From Lachnospiraceae bacterium (GTDB lineage: Bacteria; Bacillota; Clostridia; Lachnospirales; Lachnospiraceae): a stretch of DNA of 64,000 bases. The translations under genes were made by a program, and so were the position numbers. The stretch lies in assembly GCA_017463255.1 (NCBI GenBank), contig JAFTPP010000034.1, positions 1 through 64,000 on the forward strand, in the 5' to 3' direction. Position 1 is the first letter of the stretch; every line of letters starts with the position of its first letter. Under the pieces are notes generated by a model. The model made no database searches and was not told the DNA's origin. It saw nothing but the letters and a program-made list of their open reading frames with translations. Shown here piece by piece: positions 40,849-50,297 of the stretch.

Positions 40849-41625
40849 CTATATCCCTATAAATGCCGGAACCATAATAATCACCATGACTATCACAAGC
40901 ATAAGCATCATAGGAATCAATAGCTTAGTCGCAATTGCTTCTCCTTTTCTCTTGGCAAGATGCTTTCTTTCCTCTAAGGTCTCTTTTGCCTCCTTGGCCA
41001 TACGTTCCAAAATACCCGCTGATCCCCGCCGTAAATTTTGGGTAATCATTGCACTAAAACGCAAATATCTACTGTGCCCGCAACGCTTTCCAAAATTACT
41101 GTATGCCCGTAATTCCGAGACTCCTTCTTCCATCTCATGACAAGTCAACAACATTTCCTGTGCCAAATTGAAATCTCCCTCTTTGTCATATTCCTTTGCA
41201 AGCTTAAACCAGGCAGCCTTCATAGGCATTCCTGCCTGTAATAACAACGCAAGCTTACTTACCCAATCCGGATAAGCTTCTACCAAATCGTCTTTTTTCT
41301 TAAGGGTTTTTTGATGTAAGTCATAATCTGCATAAAAGTAATACCCCATTCCCGCCGCAACGCATAAAGCGAATAATTTTAATCCTTCCTTATCCTCTGT
41401 GGCATTTTCTGATACAGCCTCTTCCTCCAAAGGGTCTATTGTTTTTTTACTTGTACGACTGCTAACAAAACTCATAAGCATAAAACAAAAACCCAACAAA
41501 AATAACGCCAATACAATGGTCATTTTGTTCCTATAATATTTTTTTACCTGTCGTCCTGCCTGATCTGTCGGATATAAAGTCTTTAAATCATCCCTTACTC
41601 TTTTAGACACTAACTTATCTTTCAT
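40849..41625 (-). CDS. tadC: TadC-type type II/IV secretion F-domain membrane protein
   Basis: This 258-residue protein has GGGAG before its ATG. It has the GspF/TadC domain with membrane segments near 33-50, 80-100 and 235-258, and conserved patterns WVSKLALLLQAGMPMKAAWF, EGVSELRAYSNFGKRCGHSR, LRFSAMITQNLRRGSAGILE. It forms the inner-membrane platform with TadB. It lies six bases after tadB and 25 bp before the Flp pilin gene. Confidence 0.9.
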   Translation of the reverse strand: MKDKLVSKRVRDDLKTLYPTDQAGRQVKKYYRNKMTIVLALFLLGFCFMLMSFVSSRTSKKTIDPLEEEAVSENATEDKEGLKLFALCVAAGMGYYFYADYDLHQKTLKKKDDLVEAYPDWVSKLALLLQAGMPMKAAWFKLAKEYDKEGDFNLAQEMLLTCHEMEEGVSELRAYSNFGKRCGHSRYLRFSAMITQNLRRGSAGILERMAKEAKETLEERKHLAKRKGEAIATKLLIPMMLMLVIVMVIIMVPAFIGI

Positions 41626-41631
41626 AACTCC

Positions 41632-42423
41632 CTATACCTCAATCTTTACGATTCTTTGTCCCAGAAAAAAAGCAAACATGTAAACCCCCAGACATATACT
41701 CATAATGCATACTCCCATAGGATTGTGATACAAAACATTCAAAAATCCCGGGGACGTAATATCCACATATACAATAATCCCCAGTGGAATTATGCACATA
41801 ATATTGTTTTCCATTTTCTTTGCACTGATGATTGTGATAATTTCCTGCTTTACTTCCATTTTTTCTGCTATCATACCGATACATTTTTTAAGAATGTCTC
41901 CTAAATTACCACCACTTCGTTTTGCAATCTGAAACATGGCGCTAAACTCTTTAATTTCCGCCACCCCGCTTCTCCTTGCAAAATCATCCAGTAATTCCTC
42001 TAAGGTCCGATTGTTTTTTAACCCCCGCATAATCAACGTAAGTTCCACGCATATATCATCCTCTTTCTGAAAAATCAGGGATAAATCCTGATAGGCTTCC
42101 GCAAAAGAATTCTCAATGGAGTAACCTGCCTGCAGATTGGTAAGAACCGCAATTAATAATTCCTTGTATTGATTTCGAAGTATGTTTTTGCGTTTCTCAA
42201 TACAATTCTTTTTTTGATACTTGAAATAAAACGGTAAAAGAAAAAGAAACAAGCATCCTGCCAGATATGATTTGTAAAAGATGTAGCTTAGAATTGCTAT
42301 AATGAATAGTCCTTGGCCCAGATATCGCATGTATTCCCATGCACTAAAATGATACTCATTATAATCCTTTCGCAATGAGTTTTTGTGTATTGGTAAGCTC
42401 GCCGCACTTAATGAGAGTTCCAT
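41632..42423 (-). CDS. tadB: TadB-type membrane platform protein
   Basis: This 263-residue protein starts at ATG 42423 after GGAGGAAGG, overlapping the ATPase gene end by 65 bp. It has a GspF-like domain: LLIAVLTNLQAGYSIENSFA, FARRSGVAEIKEFSAMFQIA, KRSGGNLGDILKKCIGMIAE, and membrane helices near 28-60 and 200-255. With TadC it forms the platform on which the TadA ATPase acts. Confidence 0.9.
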   Translation of the reverse strand: MELSLSAASLPIHKNSLRKDYNEYHFSAWEYMRYLGQGLFIIAILSYIFYKSYLAGCLFLFLLPFYFKYQKKNCIEKRKNILRNQYKELLIAVLTNLQAGYSIENSFAEAYQDLSLIFQKEDDICVELTLIMRGLKNNRTLEELLDDFARRSGVAEIKEFSAMFQIAKRSGGNLGDILKKCIGMIAEKMEVKQEIITIISAKKMENNIMCIIPLGIIVYVDITSPGFLNVLYHNPMGVCIMSICLGVYMFAFFLGQRIVKIEV

Positions 42424-43564
42424 ATCCTTCCTCCTCTCCATACTCAAACAAGCTATTTAATACTACCTCGCCATCCTCGTAACCGATGACTTCCGCAATC
42501 TGCAATACTTTCCGGCTTTTATCCCTCAACCTTCCCAAATGGATGATGATATCGATTCCTGAACTGATTTGCCTGCGGATTGCCTCTAAAGGAAGGTTCA
42601 TTCCCATCAATATCATGGTTTCTAATCGGGAAATCATATCCTTGGCACTGTTGGCATGCCCGGTCGAAAGACTTCCGTCGTGCCCTGTATTAAGTGCCTG
42701 TATCATATCAATTGCCTCAGCACCTCTTACCTCACCCACGATAATTCTGTCCGGCCTCATTCGTAATGAAGTTTTAATCAAATCTCTGATTGTAATCTCC
42801 TGACAGCCTTCCACATTAGCATTTCTGGTTTCAAGACGCACCAGATTATCTATTCCCTGTATCTGCAGCTCCGCGCTATCCTCTATGGTTATGATTCTCT
42901 CATCTCGGGGCACAAAATCAGATAATGCATTTAAAAAAGTGGTCTTTCCGGAACCCGTTCCGCCACTGATAAAAATGTTATATCCTGCAATCACCAATTT
43001 CTTAAGAAACTCTGATGCCTCTTTGGTAATGGAATGGATTTCAATCAGCCGCTTCATATCTATGGGATTTTTGGGAAACCTTCTTATAGTAAGTATGGGC
43101 CCGTTAATGGCAACCGGAGCAAGTACTACATTGACCCTGCTGCCATTTTCTAAGCGTGCATCCACTATGGGATTACTCTCATTTACGATTCGATTACTCT
43201 TTGCCACAATCTGTTGGATTACATCTTCAAGCTTTTCTTTCTCCTGAAAGCATACCTTAACTTTCTCATTACATCCTCCACGCTCTACAAAAATACCTTC
43301 CGTTCCGTTCACCATGATCTCTGTAACTTCAGAATCCTCTATTAACTCCTGTAAAATATCCAGCCGCCTGATGGAACAAAAGATTTCCTTGGCAATTCTA
43401 TCCTTTTCCCAAGTGTTAATATACTGTTCCTTACTCATTGCCATAATGCAGTCATCAATCACTTCCTTTACCTCATAATCTTCCATGCTTCTTGAAATAT
43501 CCAACTGCTCCATGACTTTTTCGCGAAGATATTTTTTTATATCCTCCAAGTTAAAGCTACTCAT
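42359..43564 (-). CDS. tadA: TadA/CpaF-type pilus assembly ATPase
   Basis: This 401-residue protein starts after GGGAGGA. It has the CpaF architecture: an N-terminal helical region, then TIRRFPKNPIDMKRLIE, Walker A GGTGSGKTTFLNALSD, the Asp box IITIEDSAELQI, Walker B region LRMRPDRIIVGEVRG and the His box TGHDGSLSTGHAN. The ATPase powers assembly of the Flp pilus from the cytoplasm. The stop overlaps tadB, and the CpaE-like gene ends one base before it begins. Confidence 0.95.
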   Translation of the reverse strand: MSSFNLEDIKKYLREKVMEQLDISRSMEDYEVKEVIDDCIMAMSKEQYINTWEKDRIAKEIFCSIRRLDILQELIEDSEVTEIMVNGTEGIFVERGGCNEKVKVCFQEKEKLEDVIQQIVAKSNRIVNESNPIVDARLENGSRVNVVLAPVAINGPILTIRRFPKNPIDMKRLIEIHSITKEASEFLKKLVIAGYNIFISGGTGSGKTTFLNALSDFVPRDERIITIEDSAELQIQGIDNLVRLETRNANVEGCQEITIRDLIKTSLRMRPDRIIVGEVRGAEAIDMIQALNTGHDGSLSTGHANSAKDMISRLETMILMGMNLPLEAIRRQISSGIDIIIHLGRLRDKSRKVLQIAEVIGYEDGEVVLNSLFEYGEEEGYGTLIKCGELTNTQKLIAKGL

Positions 43565-44566
43565 CTATTCCTCCCACTGTATCTCTTTAATATAGGGTTC
43601 TAATTCGCCATACAAAAGTTCCTCTTCATTTGCAGGCAACAAAATCTTTTCTTTCCATTGAATCCATTGAATTCGCCTTAACAGCGCTTCCCTATGGGAA
43701 CAAAATAACATCTGTTCAAAATATTCCTTCTTTTTGATACAACCGCCTTCCCGATAATAGGGAATAATCACCTTACCGCAAAGCTCTAAAATATCCAAAA
43801 CCTCCTGCATCTGCGGCGAACAATCCAAGATTAAATATTCATATTGGCCGCTTTGGAGAATGGCATCAATAAATGCCTTCCACTGCTCACCCGTTACCTG
43901 TGACACATCCTGATACGTTAGGCTTGGAAGAATGAAATCGAGTCCATTCATACTTTTTTTTACCGCAGCAAGCTTTACTAACATCCTCTCACTGGACTGA
44001 AGGAAAAAGTAGAATAAATCCGATAACCGCATCTGTCCATCTTTGCCTCCAAAAATCCCGGAGCACCCATCAAAATTCAAATATAAAACCCTATGACTTT
44101 TTGCTAAATATTGGGCAAATCCCAATGCCAATCCTGTTTTTTCCCCTTCTCCTACCGGTGCAAAAAAACCAATTAATTCACTTTTTGCAGTACAATCCTG
44201 TTCCTTAATAACCATCTGTATCCTTTCCTCTTTTTGAATCATTTTTTCCCATAACACATTGGCAGACTGATATTGAAAAAGATATAATCCCTCTTTTTCC
44301 CGATTCTCTTTTCCTGCATCCTTAGTAAGATAAAAACAGATAATATCCTCGACATTCTTTTTTAAAGTATCTTCCATCAGATTCTTATATGCTTCATCCA
44401 ACAAAAGGACTCCCACCTCATGCGACTTCATGAATTCCTGTAACCGGAAAACATCCGCAAAATACCATAACAGATAGGGGAATTTTTCAAGATTGGCATA
44501 GTAGGATGCAAGCTTTGTGATGTACCCTTCGTCTGCGGCACACAGTACCATATTTTGTTTTTTCAA
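43565..44566 (-). CDS. CpaE/TadZ-like ParA-family protein with deviant Walker A
   Basis: This 333-residue protein starts at TTG 44566 behind AGGAGG. The N-terminal ~120 residues look like a receiver-like fold (VLLLDEAYKNLMEDTLKKNV), followed by a ParA/MinD-type domain. The normal KGGxGKT is replaced by PVGEGEKT (137-144), so Gly before Lys is lost while Lys143 and Thr144 remain. YLILDCSPQMQEVLDILELC matches the Walker B / switch region. TadZ/CpaE proteins place the pilus at a cell pole. ATP use is uncertain. Confidence 0.75.
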   Translation of the reverse strand: MKKQNMVLCAADEGYITKLASYYANLEKFPYLLWYFADVFRLQEFMKSHEVGVLLLDEAYKNLMEDTLKKNVEDIICFYLTKDAGKENREKEGLYLFQYQSANVLWEKMIQKEERIQMVIKEQDCTAKSELIGFFAPVGEGEKTGLALGFAQYLAKSHRVLYLNFDGCSGIFGGKDGQMRLSDLFYFFLQSSERMLVKLAAVKKSMNGLDFILPSLTYQDVSQVTGEQWKAFIDAILQSGQYEYLILDCSPQMQEVLDILELCGKVIIPYYREGGCIKKKEYFEQMLFCSHREALLRRIQWIQWKEKILLPANEEELLYGELEPYIKEIQWEE

Positions 44567-44591
44567 CGTTCCTCCTTTTTTGAAGCGTACT

Positions 44592-45038
44592 CTAAGCCAT
44601 ACAATACACAGTTGCTACAAAAATACACACAGCCATGGGAACGCTTCTTTTCATAATTATTTTTTGAATTAAGTGATGTGATTGGCCCAACCGGCCACAA
44701 ATCAGAATCAGAATGCCGAATACGGCACCAAGAATAAAAGAGTTAAAAATACATATAAGTAATTTTTCCGGATTCAGATATAAAGAAATAATGCAAAAGA
44801 GTTTGATGTCTGCTGCCCCTATTCCGTGTAAAAACCATACCGGTAACAGAAGAAAAAACGGAATAAGAGGATAAGCAATTATTTCCAAAATCCCATTACA
44901 AACGGGTATTTTTAAGACTAGTGAAATAATAAATCCATATAGCATCAGTCTGTTTGGAATCTTACGATAAAGGAAATCCTGATATGCTAAGAATGCAAGA
45001 AAAATGAATAAGAAACCATATGAGAAATATTGGAACAT
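44592..45038 (-). CDS. prepilin peptidase, A24 family (CpaA/TadV-like)
   Basis: This 148-residue protein has five to six membrane segments. The first catalytic Asp lies in LAYQDFLYRKIPNRLMLYG and the second in the GIGAADIKLF motif, where GxGD reads G-I-G-A-A-D. It is the first gene of the Tad operon, with about 210 bp of non-coding sequence upstream (45039-45261, shared with the divergent DUF2508 gene). It processes prepilins at the membrane. Confidence 0.88.
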   Translation of the reverse strand: MFQYFSYGFLFIFLAFLAYQDFLYRKIPNRLMLYGFIISLVLKIPVCNGILEIIAYPLIPFFLLLPVWFLHGIGAADIKLFCIISLYLNPEKLLICIFNSFILGAVFGILILICGRLGQSHHLIQKIIMKRSVPMAVCIFVATVYCMA

Positions 45039-45261
45039 GAGATGAAACCTGTGAAAATGAAAATGTGAATCAAGTTGTGAATCGAAGTATAACGCAGAGA
45101 TATTTCTTTGTCTACCCCCATTTTCAAAAATATTTCTTTTTTGTCACAAGCTAACAAAAATGAATGCTCAAATTTCTGTAATATCTAACAAGTCCAAATG
45201 TATAAAAATCCCAATTAATGATTATACTGATAAAAAGTTGGAATGAAAGGTTGTGCCTGTT

Positions 45262-45537
45262 TTGAAAACTTATTTTAACCGCACTACTTATGAAGACCCT
45301 GAACTTAACAGTCTTATGAACGATATAGAAATGACCAAGAGAGCGTTGCAAATTGCCTATGACGGATTTGATAACGCTACAGATCCTGATTTAATCGACT
45401 GCTACATTTATGAAGTGAATTCTGTTTTAAAAAGATATAAATTCTTATTAGAACAGGCAGCGAAACTTCGTCCGCTGCCTGAAGAAAAACATAATTTTGT
45501 TACGCCTGATATCCTCGCGCCGTGTGCTGATAGCTAA
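45262..45537 (+). CDS. DUF2508 (YaaL-like) family protein
   Basis: This protein has about 91 residues. TTG 45262 is chosen because AAAGG lies about eleven bases upstream; the in-frame GTG at 45253 has it too close. The core IEMTKRALQIAYDGFDNATD, PDLIDCYIYEVNSVLKRYKF matches the DUF2508 pattern, a short helical hairpin of unknown role found in Firmicutes (often near recR/dnaX). Its last 38 bp overlap the 3' end of the convergent fliS-type gene. Confidence 0.75.
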   Translation: MKTYFNRTTYEDPELNSLMNDIEMTKRALQIAYDGFDNATDPDLIDCYIYEVNSVLKRYKFLLEQAAKLRPLPEEKHNFVTPDILAPCADS

Positions 45538-45976
45538 GGCTTTCATTTAAGTCGTTTCTGCCGTAGGTTAACCCTGCGTATACATCCTGTGTATTCTGCA
45601 TAAGAGGTGGGCTTGTATCCTCTTTGCTTACTTTTTCAAAGGACTCATGCAGTCCTTTGATTACGGTGTAAATCACTTCAAAATTCTCTGTATTGTTTCT
45701 GATGTCTGCAAGAATCAGTTCTTTTTTCACATACATATATAACTGGGACAATCCCTGAGAAATCTCGAAATCATAATTTAAGGAGGACAAAAGCTCATCC
45801 ACACATCCGATTGCCTTACGGATTCCCTCACGAAATACGGGACGGTCATTTGCTTCTTTGGCTTCCTTGGTATCATTCAGATATTCCATTAACATTTCAA
45901 AGACAATAACCGTCAACTGGCTACGGTTAGCCTGGGTAATTCTTCTGACAAATTCTTGTTTTACGGAAGTATTCAT
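45500..45976 (-). CDS. fliS: FliS-family flagellin export chaperone
   Basis: This 158-residue protein starts at ATG 45976 behind AAAGGAG. The helical bundle is of FliS type (VRRITQANRSQLTVIVFEML, GIRKAIGCVDELLSSLNYDF, GLSQLYMYVKKELILADIRN). The chaperone binds the flagellin C-terminus to stop early polymerisation. The gene is directly downstream of flagellin (24 bp gap), consistent with a dedicated partner. The C-terminal 25 residues extend past the classical FliS. Confidence 0.85.
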   Translation of the reverse strand: MNTSVKQEFVRRITQANRSQLTVIVFEMLMEYLNDTKEAKEANDRPVFREGIRKAIGCVDELLSSLNYDFEISQGLSQLYMYVKKELILADIRNNTENFEVIYTVIKGLHESFEKVSKEDTSPPLMQNTQDVYAGLTYGRNDLNESLSYQHTARGYQA

Positions 45977-46000
45977 AATTACTCCTTTCACATCACATGA

Positions 46001-47113
46001 TTACTGTAATAACTGAAGCACCTGTTCAGGCTGTGAGTTTGCCTGTGCAAGTACGGAAGTACCCGCCTGTACAAGAACCTGGTAATTATAGTATTTTGTC
46101 ATTTCGCTTGCCATATTAACGTCAACAATTCTTGAATATGCACTGGTCATATTTTCAGTACTTACATCAATGGTTGACACTGTACTTTCCAAACGGTTCT
46201 GGTAAGCACCCAGTCTGGAACGGATTTTGGAAATGTTATCAATTCCTTCCTGAATGGCATCCATGGCTGATTTACATCCATCCATAGTTGTAAAATCCAT
46301 ACCGTCAACACCAAGAGACTTTAAGGTAACCGTAGGAATTCTCATGCCAAGTGACTGACCTTCATTGGCACCAATCTGTACATTCAAATCACCAATTCCT
46401 GTAATGTCTAAATCAACGGTTACGGATGTTTGTCCGTTAAGCTTACTTTCATCATATTCCACCACGATATCTTTACCGCGGGAATCTGTAATGGTAACTT
46501 CATTACCTTCCACACTTAACTTAGCATTATTGATAAAGTCGCCGGAACCTGCAGTAGCGTCCACTGCATCTAAGGTAGCCGTAGGGCTTCCCGAGCCAAT
46601 TCCGCTAATGGTAATGGTATAAGTTCCTGCAGGCACAGCGTCGGAATAATCGGTTACAGTAACACCGTATGTATCTGTGTATCCTCTTAAGTCATATGTT
46701 CCGTCAAAAAGTGGCTGGCCGTTGTACTCTGTCTGTCCACCGATACGGTCGATTTCATCTGTTAACTGTTCCATTTCTGCCTGAAGTGCACTTCTGTCAG
46801 AATCCGTTAAAGATCCTGTTGCACCCTTTACTGCAAGTTCATTTAATCTCTGAAGCATTTCATGCACTTCTGACAATGCTCCGTCTGCAATTTCTACAAT
46901 GGAAACACCATCGTTGGCAGTCTGTGCAGCACTTTCCAAACCTCTGATTTGGGCGTTAATCTTTCTGGAAATAGCGTATCCTGCCGCATCATCCTTAGCT
47001 GAGTTAATCTTATATCCTGTTGATAACTTCTTGGTTGCGCCTGCTAAAGCATTACTGTTTCTGTCTAAAGCCGCTTTTGCTATCATAGCGCTCATATTAT
47101 AGTTAATTCTCAT
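46001..47113 (-). CDS. flagellin
   Basis: This 370-residue protein starts after AGGAGG. The N-terminal D0/D1 region (MRINYNMSAMIAKAALDRNS, LSTGYKINSAKDDAAGYAIS, ALSEVHEMLQRLNELAVKGA) and the C-terminal D0/D1 region (NMTSAYSRIVDVNMASEMTK, VQAGTSVLAQANSQPEQVLQ) are both canonical. The middle domain (about residues 150-250) is beta-rich and probably surface-exposed. It forms the flagellar filament, with the FliS gene next downstream. Confidence 0.95.
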   Translation of the reverse strand: MRINYNMSAMIAKAALDRNSNALAGATKKLSTGYKINSAKDDAAGYAISRKINAQIRGLESAAQTANDGVSIVEIADGALSEVHEMLQRLNELAVKGATGSLTDSDRSALQAEMEQLTDEIDRIGGQTEYNGQPLFDGTYDLRGYTDTYGVTVTDYSDAVPAGTYTITISGIGSGSPTATLDAVDATAGSGDFINNAKLSVEGNEVTITDSRGKDIVVEYDESKLNGQTSVTVDLDITGIGDLNVQIGANEGQSLGMRIPTVTLKSLGVDGMDFTTMDGCKSAMDAIQEGIDNISKIRSRLGAYQNRLESTVSTIDVSTENMTSAYSRIVDVNMASEMTKYYNYQVLVQAGTSVLAQANSQPEQVLQLLQ

Positions 47114-47123
47114 ATATTACCTC

Positions 47124-50100
47124 CTATTCCATACAAGTAAGAAAGGCCTTTGCAACCTGATATAAGGTATGGTTACTGACTCTATCTTTATGGGATGCAA
47201 ATTCTTGGGCTGCATCTGCTACATATTTTTGAAGTTTTAATTCCGCTCCTGTTGAAAAATAAAATTCTCCGCTTTCAATTCCTAACTTATTAAGCTGTAC
47301 CTTCATATTATCGGCAGATTGCTTTAAGAAATTGAGTCCTTCTTTATCAGAACATGCTATCATTCCTGTTAAAGTTTCATTTCCTTCATCATGAGCCTTA
47401 GATTTTACTTCAAACCGGGCATAAACATCACCGAAAGCCTTACTTGAGAACGTAACCTGAACCTTTCCATTTTCACCCGTACCGCGCAAAATCTGCAAGT
47501 TTACTGAAATAACCTCTCCATTCGCTTCTAAAGGAACCACATAATTCTCACTTTTTGCAAGTTTTGATGCAATTGTGAGTATTTTTCTGACATTTCGAAC
47601 AGCTTTTAAATCAAGTCTGTTGTCAATGCTTTCTTCTGCTTTTGCAAGTACTTCCTCTGCCGAATTCACAAACTCATCATAAGCCTTAAGGGCAGTTTCT
47701 TCGTCTGTGAGACCTTCTTTTAACTGTTCTGCGGCTTTTGATAGCTCGTCCTTTTCTTGTTCTTCAAAGCCAAACAGCTTTTCGAATGCTTTATCCTTAT
47801 TCGCAAACAATTGCTCTGCTGACAAAAGAGAATCTGCTGTCATTTCCACATCATAGGACATCAGAGTTTTTACGGTCTCTTCGGAAACCTTATTTAAAGT
47901 TCTTAATTCCTGTACCTGCTCTTTTTGTAATTCATCATTTACTTCATCCTGCTTAAAAGAGTCACGTAATAACTCATCAGCTTTTTCTATGGATAAAGAA
48001 GAATCCTTTAACAATTCCGTTTCCTGTGGATTCAGATGATCCAAGATATTCTGTGAAAGTCTTGTATAGTATTTTTCAATCTGGGCGGAGATAGAATTAG
48101 TAATACCACCGGTTAGCGTACCTGCTCCCTGCGTATTATCAATCTGATAATCCACACCACCCTTTTGTCTGGTTCTGAGTGCCGTAAGAAGATTTCTAAA
48201 GGAAAGGTCTGCCCCTTGTCTTACTAAATTACCGATGACGGAACCATCTGATTTCTCAATCTGACGCATCAAACGGTAAATACCCACATATGCATCTCTT
48301 TCTTCCTGCGTAATCTCATGACTCTTTTCAAGTCTATATAAAAATTCACTGTATTTCTCTGCTTTCTCATCCGCAGTTTCATGCTCTGTCAGATAACGGT
48401 CCAATTCTTCCACTGACATCTCTAATGGATTTAAGCCATCACGGATTAAGCGGAGTGTAGCACCGGGAGTAAGCTTTTCTACAACACGGTCAACAGTTAA
48501 TGCAGCGTCTTTTACCTTAACCATGTTTTCATCGTTAATTTCCATGTTGTTATAGCCAAGGATTCTCACTGCTTTCCTGTTCGCTTTGGTTAATTCATAT
48601 CCCATATCCGTAAGAATATCATCAACATTACGAAAAGCGGTTTTTATAGAATCACCCAAGTCTTTTCTTGGAGCCGTCATTAACGTCTCATAACTCTTTT
48701 CTGCCTGTTCATACTGTTTAATAAGGGCATCACCCTGCTCTTTAATAGAACGGATGGTTAGAGGCGCATCCTCCCAAATTAGCTTGCCTAATACTGCTGC
48801 CGGTTTAGAAGGAATCTCTAAAATAGTACTTCTTGTTGTTTCATAAATCATGGAACGCCCTGCTAAAAGTTCCGGTTCCTTTGTATCAAAAAGAATCTGT
48901 TTTGTCTTTTCTTCCCGGGCTTTCAGTTCATCCACCAGTTCACTTAACTGTGTGGTATCAATCTGATAATCGCTCTTAAGCAACCTAAGATTTGCTGTCA
49001 CAGTCATATGAAGTCTGACTTCTTCTAACTGCCTTTTCGCCGTTAAAAGAGAAAGCTCTTTTTCCTCTGTCATATGACCCATAGGGCTTGATATCTGCTT
49101 CATGGCATTCATAAGATGACGGATGGTAACGGGCTGTTCTTTATCCACTACCACACGGATTGCATCATCTGAAATGTTTTGGATATCTTCTACAATCTGT
49201 TTTGCCTTGTCAACCAATAATTCGTTCTCTGACAAATCTGCTTCTCTTGCAGGTTTCCCTGACAAAAAAGCATTGACAATTGAATTTAATACTTTTTCTT
49301 CTGAAATCGGAAATACCATATTCTCAATTGTATGTAACTTACGGAATGTCTGTGGTGTTAATTCGATTCCTGATTCCACAAGCCACTTCGCCTGATTCAT
49401 GGTTTCTTCATTCACATCATAGCCGGCTGTTTCAATTACCTTTTCCAACTGGCTGTTTAACTGCTCCCAGTCATAAGTATCCGCCTTTTTTGAATAATAT
49501 CCCGGCATTGCATCCTGATAATATCCATGTGCCTGTCGTGAATTCTGGGAATTAGCAGAATACCGGGCACGATAAACCTGCTCAATACTTAATACGCTAT
49601 CGTTCATTACCAGATATTTTTTTGCGGAATCTGACATCCGGGTTAGCTGGTTTGCTTCTTCTAATGCTTTTTCCACTTCTTCCACATTTTCTTTTGTAAC
49701 GGGAAGGTCATTTTCTTCAAGCTTCTTAGCAATAGAGATGCCTTTAGACGCACTTCCGGTAATGTCCTTAAGCTCATCATAAGACATATCATCGTTATAT
49801 CCTTCGATTTCGATTCCTGCCTCTGCAAGCTTTGCCTTTATTTCATCAACAACGGTAACAATGGTTTCAATATCTACACTTCCGGGCTTGTAGCCTTCTT
49901 TCGCAAGCTCGGCGTAATCTTCTTCGGACGCAAAATTAGACATAACTGTCATGTAGTTTTGTTGCATCGCAAGGTATCCCTGCTCTGCACTCTGCATAAT
50001 TTCCGCGGTCTTTCCTTGACCAGAGTAAGCTGAGTTATCCATAACTGTGCCAGAAATGTCTAATGCATATGCATCTGTCTTACCCATTCCTTGGGTTTTG

Positions 50101-50171
50101 ATGCTGCCCTGTGTAATTGTTACCTTGTCTGTATTTTGATTGGTATTTGTCGCATCAAAATTGATCTTCAT
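47124..50171 (-). CDS. DUF6240-type large flagellar-locus protein, FliK-like C-terminus
   Basis: This protein has about 1015 residues and starts at ATG 50171 (MKINFDATNTN, GGAG upstream); the frame extends to 50231, but that sequence overlaps the terminator. The N-terminus is disordered, followed by a repeated helical region with many copies of an L-x-x-x-N/D-L-P-V-T pattern (KLEENDLPVTKENVEEVEKA). The C-terminal ~110 residues (VQVTFSSKAFGDVYARFEVK, then LNKLGIESGEFYFSTGAE) resemble the hook-length control FliK C-domain. It has no signal peptide, so export by the flagellar machine or a cytoplasmic role is likely. It is directly upstream of flagellin. Confidence 0.7.
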   Translation of the reverse strand: MKINFDATNTNQNTDKVTITQGSIKTQGMGKTDAYALDISGTVMDNSAYSGQGKTAEIMQSAEQGYLAMQQNYMTVMSNFASEEDYAELAKEGYKPGSVDIETIVTVVDEIKAKLAEAGIEIEGYNDDMSYDELKDITGSASKGISIAKKLEENDLPVTKENVEEVEKALEEANQLTRMSDSAKKYLVMNDSVLSIEQVYRARYSANSQNSRQAHGYYQDAMPGYYSKKADTYDWEQLNSQLEKVIETAGYDVNEETMNQAKWLVESGIELTPQTFRKLHTIENMVFPISEEKVLNSIVNAFLSGKPAREADLSENELLVDKAKQIVEDIQNISDDAIRVVVDKEQPVTIRHLMNAMKQISSPMGHMTEEKELSLLTAKRQLEEVRLHMTVTANLRLLKSDYQIDTTQLSELVDELKAREEKTKQILFDTKEPELLAGRSMIYETTRSTILEIPSKPAAVLGKLIWEDAPLTIRSIKEQGDALIKQYEQAEKSYETLMTAPRKDLGDSIKTAFRNVDDILTDMGYELTKANRKAVRILGYNNMEINDENMVKVKDAALTVDRVVEKLTPGATLRLIRDGLNPLEMSVEELDRYLTEHETADEKAEKYSEFLYRLEKSHEITQEERDAYVGIYRLMRQIEKSDGSVIGNLVRQGADLSFRNLLTALRTRQKGGVDYQIDNTQGAGTLTGGITNSISAQIEKYYTRLSQNILDHLNPQETELLKDSSLSIEKADELLRDSFKQDEVNDELQKEQVQELRTLNKVSEETVKTLMSYDVEMTADSLLSAEQLFANKDKAFEKLFGFEEQEKDELSKAAEQLKEGLTDEETALKAYDEFVNSAEEVLAKAEESIDNRLDLKAVRNVRKILTIASKLAKSENYVVPLEANGEVISVNLQILRGTGENGKVQVTFSSKAFGDVYARFEVKSKAHDEGNETLTGMIACSDKEGLNFLKQSADNMKVQLNKLGIESGEFYFSTGAELKLQKYVADAAQEFASHKDRVSNHTLYQVAKAFLTCME

Positions 50172-50204
50172 ACACATTCTCCACACAAGGTTTATATAAT
50201 AAAA

Positions 50205-50234
50205 AGGATGAATATCTGTTTTGATATTCATCCT
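50205..50234 (-). terminator. terminator of glgB
   Basis: On the minus strand a perfect twelve-base stem AGGATGAATATC / GATATTCATCCT is followed by TTTTTATTATATA. It separates the glgB transcript from the flagellar locus protein gene. Confidence 0.85.
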
Positions 50235-50297
50235 ATATTTCGGTAATTTCTTAGTGTTTCTTAACCTTTAACAGCAAATTTCAAAATGTCACGGCTA

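Noticed and set aside
45039..45252. A c-di-GMP riboswitch upstream of the Tad operon
   Set aside because: No GEMM-type core was seen in the 213-bp gap; only AT-rich sequence fits a normal promoter region.
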